Shown here: in pieces, positions 58,340 to 64,000 of the stretch
Position numbering within the stretch: the stretch's first letter is position 1
How the letters are laid out: each line of letters starts with the position of its first letter
Assembly (NCBI RefSeq): GCF_012273895.1
Contig: NW_024045131.1
Coordinates: 806,001 to 870,000, forward strand
Reading direction: 5' to 3'
DNA length: 64,000 nucleotides
Source of the DNA: Zerene cesonia
Taxonomy: Eukaryota; Arthropoda; Insecta; Lepidoptera; Pieridae
Notes under the pieces: model-generated
The model's input: the letters and a program-made list of their open reading frames with translations, nothing else
What the model was told of the DNA's origin: nothing
The model's database searches: none
Position numbers and translations under genes: made by a program

Positions 58340-60489
58340 ATGATGATGATGAATTCATTAAATTCCAGGCAATGGTCCACGTTTCCTCAGCATACGTAAA
58401 CTCGTATCTCCTCGAAGCTGAGGAGAAAGTATACGAAACACCGGGTGACGTGGATAGTGTCATCAACCTTGTGAACCGACTGTCGGATAAGGCTCTAGAT
58501 GACATGGAGAAGACGTAAGTAAATCGATTTACATATATTAAACACATGTATTAGTACAATGTGGGAGTCTAGCACGCTTCGGCACGAATGCGCTGCCTGT
58601 TTTTAAGTGGAAAGGGAAGGAGAAGGAAAGGATTGACGAAGAGAGAAGGAATGGACTGGGAAGGTTTAGGAAAGAAAACGGGCCCCCACCTTAATGTTGA
58701 TTTAAAACTATTTAATAGCTATGAGCATTATATCACCAAGTCTTGGGATCATCATCAGCCCATATATGTTCCCACTGCTGGGACACAGGCCTCCTATGAG
58801 GGTTCAGGCCATAATCCACCACGCTGGCCAAGTGCGGGTTGGCAGATGTCACATGTCGTCGAACTTTTAATTCTTGGACATGCCGGTTTCCTCACGATGT
58901 TTTCCTTCACCGTTTTAAGCAGTGGTGATTATATCCACTTGTGGAGATAAATTGAAAAATCAATTTATTTCCTGCACGCTCGCCCGGTCTCGAACCCCGA
59001 CTTATCGATCTTGAAATCCACTGCTTTGATAAATTTTGAAAGAATAGAAAAAATTTGATGACGTGGTGGGATTCTTAGGATTCTTCCTAGCCTCTGGGCC
59101 ACCCGTGATCCCGCCACACGTTGCTACGGCTTGGCAAAGAACGCGGGTTCGAATCGCGCTTCGTGATCAATTTTTTTCTATTCTTTCAGAATTTATCATT
59201 TATAAAGCATTTCAATGCTATAAAACTAAAAATTAAATCCACTGCTTTTTTCAGTCATGCTATATCCCATATATCCATAAGTGTTTTTCATAATAACATT
59301 CCGTTTAACATTTCAGAATCCTCCGAGGCCACCCCAACACTTACACATTCACCAAACACCTTGCTGAGCATGAAGTCAAGAACTGCTCCAATATGTTCCC
59401 ATGCACCATAGTGAGGCCATCCATGAGTGAGTTATCTATGACCTAGATTCTAGACTCTAATTTTCAGAGTAATATAACATAACAATTAATATAATAGAAT
59501 TACTAAACAGCCTTCTAGTTGTCGGATCTAGAGTTTTTATGGGACCACAAGGGAGGCAGCAGCTTTCGAATACAAAATGAATCATCAAAATCGGTTCACC
59601 CAGTCAGGATATCTAATGTAATAAAGACAAAAAAAACAAGAGTTTAGATCTTTTTTTAATACCACTTCATATCACCCCCGCCGAAGTTATAGGTGTCATA
59701 ACAAATTTATTGCCTCATAACCTTTCACTGGGAGAACCCATTTTGAGGATACTTTTTTTATTTGAAAGCTGGTACCTCTGGTGTGGTCCCATATCTCATT
59801 GGTCTTTTTTTTTTGGTTAACAACAAACTATATATTTTCCAGTTGTCGCAGCTTGGAAGGAACCAATGATCGGCTGGACCTGCTCGAAGGTTGGACCTCA
59901 AGGGTTCTTGATGGGGGCCGCTAAAGGTGAGACAATTTGATGTCCTACGACCATAATCTGCTTTCTGATCCAGTGGTCAATATGGTGTACATGCCAATTT
60001 GGTCCATGTCAATATGATCCATGTATAAATAGGATCTAGTTGAAAACCAGCACCAGGCCAACGTCTGGCCTAAGCTGAACTGGATCCTTTCTGGTGGTAC
60101 TGTGGGACACGCTTTTTTTTTTAACAAGTTAAATGTTGTGTATTAACTAAGGAAAAACCACAAAGATTCAAAGTAATGTGCGAATACAAGTAAATTTACA
60201 ATAGTCCGGTCAATTCCGGTTATTACTGTCTAACTAGCTGTGACCCGCGGTTGAAACCGCGTAAGTCGGTATCCCGTAGGAATATCGGTATAAAAAGTGC
60301 CTATGTGTTATTTCAGTTGTCCAGCTATCTACGAAGCAAAATAGTATTATTATTCACCAATAGATGTCAGGAAAAAAAACACGAATATGACATTTAAAAA
60401 AAAAATACCTAGCTAGATCGATTTATCGCCCCCAAAACCCCCTATATACTAAATTTCATGAAAATCGTTGGAGCCGATTCCGAGATTCC

Positions 60490-60538
<49 letters not shown>

Positions 60539-63470
60539 AGAATTGCTCGTTTAAAGGTATAAGATTAAGTAGATAAGTAGTTTAAACATACCAAAACAAT
60601 ACATTCAAATTTTTATCCATATCCATATACAATTACTATAGCTTGTTTAAGTAGTAATGCTTAAGTATTATTATACTTTTTTTTGCTCATATTATTTACT
60701 TTTGTTTTTAGTATCTTATATATAAAATACTCGTGTCACAGTTTTCGCTGCCATACTCCTCCGAAACGGCTTGACCGATTTTGATGAAATTTTGTGTGCA
60801 TATCGGGTATGTCTGAGAATCGGCTAACATCTATTTTTCATACCTCTAAATGATCAGAGTTAGGCAGAACAGCGTTTGCCGAGTGCAGATAGTTATTATA
60901 TATTATATATATATACGTGTATATATATATTTTTATTCGCTGGGATTCAATAATTCCCTTACATATACTCTGTATAAGAGAAGATAATTCATTGAACTAT
61001 CACTAAAGCGTGTGTTTTTTATGTTTTTCAATATGTAATGTTATATTTTTGGCAGGTGTGGTGCGCAGGTTGCCGCTGGCGAAGGAGAACATAGCGGACT
61101 ATATCCCCGTGGACGTGGTTGTTAACCAGCTGCTGGTGGCCGGATGGCACGCGGCCAAGCAGAGGTCGGTCTATTGTTAAGATTCTTTATTAATTTTTCA
61201 TAATTATTATTATTTTATTGTATTACTAGCTTTACACCCGCGAATTAGTCCGCGTAGTCGCGGGGAAGATGGACCCGGGGTTTTCCTCCCGTGGGATTTC
61301 CGGGATAAAAATGTTGTTTATGTCCTATGTCCTCCCCCGGTTCTAGCTTCTTCTGCACAAATTTTCAGCCAAATCGGTTAATCCGTTCTTGAGCTATAAA
61401 TAGTGTAACTAACACCACTTTCTTTTATATATGTATTGTATTATCCTACTAATATTATAAATGCGAAAGTTTGTAAGGATTTGTGTGTGTTGTTACTATT
61501 TCACGCAAAAACTGCTGAAGCGATTGCAATGAAATTTGGTAATTTGGTTCGGATGAAACCGCGGGGCGCAGCTAGTTTTTCATAAAGAAATAGAATAAGT
61601 AATGGAGTGCTATACTAACTTTCCGCCCGCGGGTTCGCTCGCATTGTCAAAGGAAATTCCCATGGTAATGAGATGAAATGTAGCCCACGTCACTCTTCCA
61701 GCCTCCTAGCTATCTCCAGACACCAAAAAAAGGAGATTTCAATGATCATTTCTTAACAATGCTACAATGCTTTAACTATCCTCAGCTCCGGTCTGACGGT
61801 GTACCACTGCACCACCTCCACCCAAAACCCGTTCAGGTGGACGATGCTGGACTCCATTGTCAGCGAGATGCTCCACAACTATCCGCTGAAGAGCGCCGTG
61901 TGGTGAGTTAACTGAGTGTAAAAAAATGGTTGCCTGTAAAGTCGGTTTTACGGGCGAAGATTTTACGTGACAACGTCTTTTTCTCGGTAGAATATTTATT
62001 GATACGAATATTATTAAATTGCACAATAGGAACAAGGAATTGAATGAAAATAAGAATTGCACAAATTTTAACTATAGAAAATATATTTTGTTTACTAAAA
62101 AGACAGAGACAGAGACACAAGCACGCGCCGATTCAATGCGCCTAATTCTCTAGTGCTGCGCGCGCGGCGGACCGATCATAGTTCGGTGACTCATCGTAAC
62201 GTTACCGGGCGTTACACTTTTTCATGAGTGACTCCGAGACGCAACCTAATTTAAGACGTTGTCACGTCAAAATGGTTGTCTGTGTGTATAAATGGGAATC
62301 TGTATGTTTACTTTATTTTATCTACATAGGCCCATATCCTTTTCCTTACCCTTCTCAGTCCTTTCCTTTATTCCTATCGCCAAACCTTTCTTAATCCCTT
62401 CCCAAAAAGTCGGCAATCCATTTGTAGAGGCGTAAGATCTGCAATGGACCTTACGCCTCTCCAAATGTCCATGGGCGGTGGTAGCGCTTACCATCAGGCG
62501 TCCCACCAGCTCCATTTCCGACTGTGACATAAAAAAAAAATAGATAGAAAAAAACAATATATAATTTATGACCCTTTTTTATCAGCTTCACCTGTATGTA
62601 TGTATGTATGTATGTAACCGACTCCTTTAGACCCGATTCTTACCCACTTCAAACGGACAGATAGATATAAAAAATTCTGAATTTTCGAATTCAATCTGTC
62701 TGTTCAAAAAAAAAATGATCTTTGCACACTTATCAAGGAACGGTGACAATACAATAGTTTCTTGAGTTTGTCATCCTTTTTATTATTATCCTGATAAGGA
62801 TCGCCGGGATAAATAATTTCATTAAATATACATTGTATGACCGCCTCCTTGGTACAGTGGTTAACGCGTGAGCGTAGAATAGATGGGTTCCAGATTCGAT
62901 TTCCGGTGGGGACGTCAAAAAAATGTCTCGGTCTGGCAGGACACAGAAGGCTGATCACCCCTTTATGTCCATAAAGAAAATCGATCAGTGAAACAGATGT
63001 ACATCATCTGCCCCATACCCCACTAGGGGACACGGGACTTCACTTTTATACTCTGTATGTAGACCATTCAGTTGATTCTATCATTAAAGTGTGTGTTTTT
63101 GAAGTGAAACTACTTTAGAATCGTTGTGATTACAAACTTGATGCGACGGAAAATACGACAGGTAAGATACACAAATACAAAAATGTGTAGAATGAAGCCG
63201 GCAAAGAATGAGACAGAAATATACATACTATTTTATATATATTCGTCTCATTCTTTTGTCGTTTTACTGAAGTTTCACTTCTATCTTGTGTGAATCACAC
63301 ACACACTTTTTTATTTTTTTATTAATTGTATTTTTCTACTTTTTCCCCAGGTACCCCCACCTACAGTTCGTTCCGTCTCTGTTTCTCTTCCGCATATCCG
63401 CCATCTTCGTTCACTTCATTCCCGCCATTTTATTGGACACGTTGCTGCGCGTCACTGGGGGGAGACCCAT
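55548..63470 (+). CDS. Fatty acyl-CoA reductase, N-terminal 378 residues (runs off the window)
   Basis: Reduces fatty acyl-CoA to fatty alcohol with NADPH; insects use such enzymes for cuticular and tracheal lipids, waxes and, in moths, pheromone alcohols. Exons: 55548-55745, 57053-57304, 58369-58514, 59317-59426, 59843-59926, 61056-61164, 61786-61902, 63351-63470, all GT/AG and in phase. Residues 17-24 are TGGTGFVG, the Rossmann NAD(P) motif; HSAATLDF follows at about 115-122; Tyr208 and Lys212 (YTFTK) form the short-chain dehydrogenase-like active pair; RPSMI precedes the substrate region; exon 8 begins the male-sterility C-terminal domain with a hydrophobic stretch. Family members are usually about 500 residues, so roughly the last quarter is missing. 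Which FAR subfamily it belongs to, and hence its substrate, cannot be told. Confidence 0.93.
56444..56600 (+). mobile_element. Helitron-like element, worn, in FAR intron 1
   Basis: TCTTATGTATAAAAATTAAT start, CGGCGAAGCCACGGGCAGG hairpin region; relative of 13699. Confidence 0.5.
57053..57304 (+). CDS. FAR exon 2
   Basis: 84 codons between aattttccag and GAAG|gtaact. Contains IPVAGDVGEEDLGLS and NVVIHSAATLDFEENLK, standard blocks of the NAD-binding domain of fatty acyl-CoA reductases, then INVLGTRRVMQLC. A Helitron-like element starts nine bases after the exon. Confidence 0.93.
57313..57497 (-). mobile_element. Helitron-like element, in FAR intron 2
   Basis: CTAGCTGTTGCCCGCGGTTT start, TTTTATACTATCTTG end; relative of 11302 and 17585. 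Confidence 0.6.
57929..58140 (+). mobile_element. SINE B, full length
   Basis: CCGCCTCCTTGGTACAGTGG and GGTTTAATTCCCGG (box A, box B), body GTCTCGGTCTGGCAGGACAC, end ACGAGACTTCAC. Confidence 0.8.
58255..58352. repeat. GAT/GGT triplet repeat next to an acceptor
   Basis: ATGATGATG and GGTGGTGGTGG runs lie within about 20 bases of the acceptor of FAR exon 3. Confidence 0.85.
58369..58514 (+). CDS. FAR exon 3
   Basis: Follows aattccag, ends AAGAC|gtaagt. Encodes VHVSSAYVNSYLLEAEEKVY; the Ser-rich block with the YVNS sequence is typical of the family. The acceptor lacks a good pyrimidine tract because a GAT repeat reaches to within about 20 bases of it. Confidence 0.92.
58560..58692 (+). repeat. 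GAGCTGGTGG repeat fragments, rearranged
   Basis: GTCTAGCACGCTTCGGCACG (end part) joined to GAATGCGCTGCCTGTTTTTA (middle part). Confidence 0.5.
58748..59013 (-). mobile_element. SINE A, head partly lost
   Basis: ATCATCAGCCCATATATGTT to CCCGACTTATCGATC; the head continues only as AAATCCACTGCTTT, which is also the flank of the next element. Confidence 0.75.
59028..59234. mobile_element. tRNA-cored foldback element with 14-bp flanking duplication
   Basis: GATAAATTTTGAAAGAATAG left arm, its complement on the right, an inverted GGGCCACCCGTGATCCCGCC block and GCGGGTTCGAATCGCGC inside. AAATCCACTGCTTT stands on both sides (59014-59027 and 59235-59248). Confidence 0.7.
59317..59426 (+). CDS. FAR exon 4: catalytic YxxxK
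   Basis: Acceptor aacatttcag, donor ATGA|gtgagt. Encodes HPNTYTFTKHLAEHEV with the catalytic Tyr208/Lys212, then CTIVRPSM. Confidence 0.93.
59582..59820 (+). repeat. TCACTGGGAGAACCCATTTT-type repeat
   Basis: CATCAAAATCGGTTCACCCA, then CTCATAACCTTTCACTGGGA and GAAAGCTGGTACCTCTGG; relative of 30370. Confidence 0.45.
59843..59926 (+). CDS. FAR exon 5
   Basis: 84 nt between tatattttccag and AAAG|gtgaga. Encodes VAAWKEPMIGW and GPQGFLMGAAKG, a family-typical segment between the two domains. Confidence 0.92.
60234..60564 (-). mobile_element. Helitron-like element, 314-bp family, with AT expansion
   Basis: CTAGCTGTGACCCGCGGTTG start to TTAAAGGTATAAGA end. A pure AT run of about 42 bases (60494-60535) sits where the 15446 copy has ten, so the microsatellite grew inside the element. 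Confidence 0.75.
60714..60892 (+). mobile_element. Helitron-like element, CTCGTGTCACAATG family
   Basis: TCTTATATATAAAATACTCG start, GTTTGCCGAGTGCAGATAG end (CTAG mutated). Confidence 0.65.
60935..61013 (+). mobile_element. TIR element, right end
   Basis: GGGATTCAATAATTCCCTTA to CACTAAAGCGTGTGTTTTT, about 40 bases before a FAR acceptor. Confidence 0.55.
61056..61164 (+). CDS. FAR exon 6
   Basis: Acceptor tttttggcag, donor AGAG|gtcggt. Encodes ADYIPVDVVVNQLLVAGWHA, the conserved DYIPVD block of fatty acyl-CoA reductases. Confidence 0.93.
61226..61430 (-). mobile_element. Helitron-like element, CTAGCTTTACACCCGCG
   Basis: CTAG start, GATTTCCGGGATAAAAATG core, AATAGTGTAACTAACACCAC end region; relative of 16008. 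Confidence 0.6.
61444..61575 (+). mobile_element. Helitron-like element, 200-bp family, internally deleted to 132 bp
   Basis: TCCTACTAATATTATAA start and GATGAAACCGCGGGGCGCAG + CTAG end are intact; about 68 internal bases are missing. Confidence 0.72.
61619..61725 (-). mobile_element. Helitron-like element remnant
   Basis: TTCCGCCCGCGGGTTCGCTC start; similar to 63484. Confidence 0.45.
61786..61902 (+). CDS. FAR exon 7
   Basis: Acceptor ctatcctcag, donor TGTG|gtgagt. Encodes VYHCTTSTQNPFRW, the conserved YNCTSG-NP-like block, followed by a helix. The repeat at 61926 begins about 24 bases later. Confidence 0.93.
61926..62282. mobile_element. Dispersed element with inverted subterminal repeats
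   Basis: ATTTTACGTGACAACGTC near the left end and GACGTTGTCACGTCAAAAT near the right end are inverted; TGGTTGCCTGTAAAG and TGGTTGTCTGTG lie outside them. The left end is identical to sequence beside the gap at 9323. Class unknown. Confidence 0.55.
62328..62543 (-). repeat. GAGCTGGTGG repeat, shorter form
   Basis: CCATATCCTTTTCCTTACCC to CATCAGGCGTCCCACCAGCT then an A-run; sister of 25545. Confidence 0.7.
62578..63102 (+). mobile_element. TIR element split by SINE B
   Basis: TTATCAGCTTCACCTGTATG to the TATACATTGTATG boundary, then the SINE, then TATACTCTGTATG to CATTAAAGTGTGTGTTTTT. Confidence 0.7.
62840..63047 (+). mobile_element. SINE B, full length, nested
   Basis: CCGCCTCCTTGGTACAGTGG head to ACGGGACTTCAC tail; near-duplicate 13-bp flanks (TATACATTGTATG and TATACTCTGTATG). 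Confidence 0.8.
63351..63470 (+). CDS. FAR exon 8 (last one in the window)
   Basis: Acceptor tttttccccag, donor CCCAT|gtaagt with two bases left over. Encodes the start of the FAR C-terminal domain, with a hydrophobic ISAIFVHFIPAILLD segment. The gene continues past 64000. Confidence 0.92.
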
Positions 63471-63483
63471 GTAAGTGCTACAC

Positions 63484-63605
63484 TAGCTCTCCGCCCGCGG
63501 TTCCGCTCGCAATGTCGAAGGACAATCATATGGAACGTAGCGTCTGCATACAAGAATATTATATTATAAAAACGCCCCGTTGCGACCGTGTGAGACAAAC
63601 AAACG
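63484..63605 (-). mobile_element. Helitron-like element remnant, after FAR exon 8
   Basis: CTAGCTCTCCGCCCGCGG start and GTGTGAGACAAACAAACG end. Confidence 0.5.
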
Positions 63606-63643
63606 ATCAAATTTGCGTTTGAATTATTAGAAAGTGTTGATTT

Positions 63644-64000
63644 TTTTCAATCGACTGCAAAAAAGGAGGAAGTGTCGATTGGACTGTTTTTTTTTTTTTT
63701 TTTTTTGGTTCTGTCACCTCAGAACTTGTGACTGGGTGAACCGATTCTGTTGATTCGTTTTTTTATTCGATAGTTGATATTGTTGAAGAAAAACTAGAAA
63801 ATAATTTTGCTCTTTACACAGAACTAAGTAGAAATATGAAAATAACAGACTATACAATATACGGCCATAGAGGCGGCCTTATCGCTCCTAAACGACTTCC
63901 ACCAGTCAACCCAAGTGTATGATTTCCTATTAACATAAAAAACGGTAAAAAAATATCAAAATTTTTTGTTTTTTTTTTTTCTTGTAATTTTTTTTATTTT
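63644..64000 (+). repeat. CGACTGCAAAAAAGGAGG repeat and LINE-tail-like sequence
   Basis: 63644-63790: ACTGGGTGAACCGATTCTGT core, relative of 38706. About 63830-63920: AGAGGCGGCCTTATCGCTCC and CCACCAGTCAACC, as in the insert at 48294. No exon recognised after 63470. Confidence 0.5.

Overview
This is an AT-rich eukaryotic genomic window, most likely from a moth or butterfly. The evidence is the very high density of short Helitron-like elements (a 5' TC(C)TACTAATATTATAA end, a GC-rich terminal hairpin, and a CTAG end inserted between A and T), tRNA-derived SINEs with GAT tails, and two split genes with insect-like exons. The species cannot be named from sequence alone. Four runs of exactly 1000 N (2353-3352, 8323-9322, 14282-15281, 45896-46895) are assembly gaps of arbitrary size.

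Gene 1 (about 4.5-34.3 kb, plus strand) is the myelin regulatory factor homologue, Myrf. I reconstruct 20 coding exons. All splice phases are compatible and the joined length is 3501 nt (1166 codons plus stop), close to vertebrate MYRF. In order the product has an SPPDSGSE motif, a KKRK nuclear signal, an Ndt80-like DNA-binding domain, the S74-type intramolecular chaperone domain with its Ser/Lys autocleavage pair, a coiled coil, an insect-type Cys-containing linker, one membrane segment, and a Cys-rich lumenal C-terminal domain. The exons from 18885 to 34309 are secure. The start exon (4475-4550) and the 3' edge of the exon at 18305 are inferred. A repeat-poor 3.6 kb tract follows the stop and may be a long 3' UTR.

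Intergenic DNA (about 38-55 kb) holds repeats and several repeat-poor islands, some with promoter-like features.

Gene 2 (55.5 kb to beyond the window, plus strand) is a fatty acyl-CoA reductase. Eight coding exons give the first 378 residues, including the TGGTGFVG nucleotide-binding motif and the YxxxK catalytic pair. The rest of the C-terminal domain lies outside the window. The two genes lie head to tail and show no functional link.

The remainder is mobile DNA: at least eight Helitron-like families, two tRNA-derived SINE families, a TIR family starting near AACACGCTTTTAT, a probable Harbinger-type MITE with TTA duplications, a palindromic element with a perfect 72-bp inverted repeat, a foldback element with a tRNA-like core, 5S-rRNA-like fragments and one RTE LINE remnant. 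Several insertions are nested and give relative ages. I see no CRISPR array, prokaryotic feature, intact transposase or complete retrotransposon. The most unusual items are the tRNA-cored foldback family, the perfect hairpins, the 75-bp minisatellite touching a Myrf splice acceptor, and a SINE with an inverted head.
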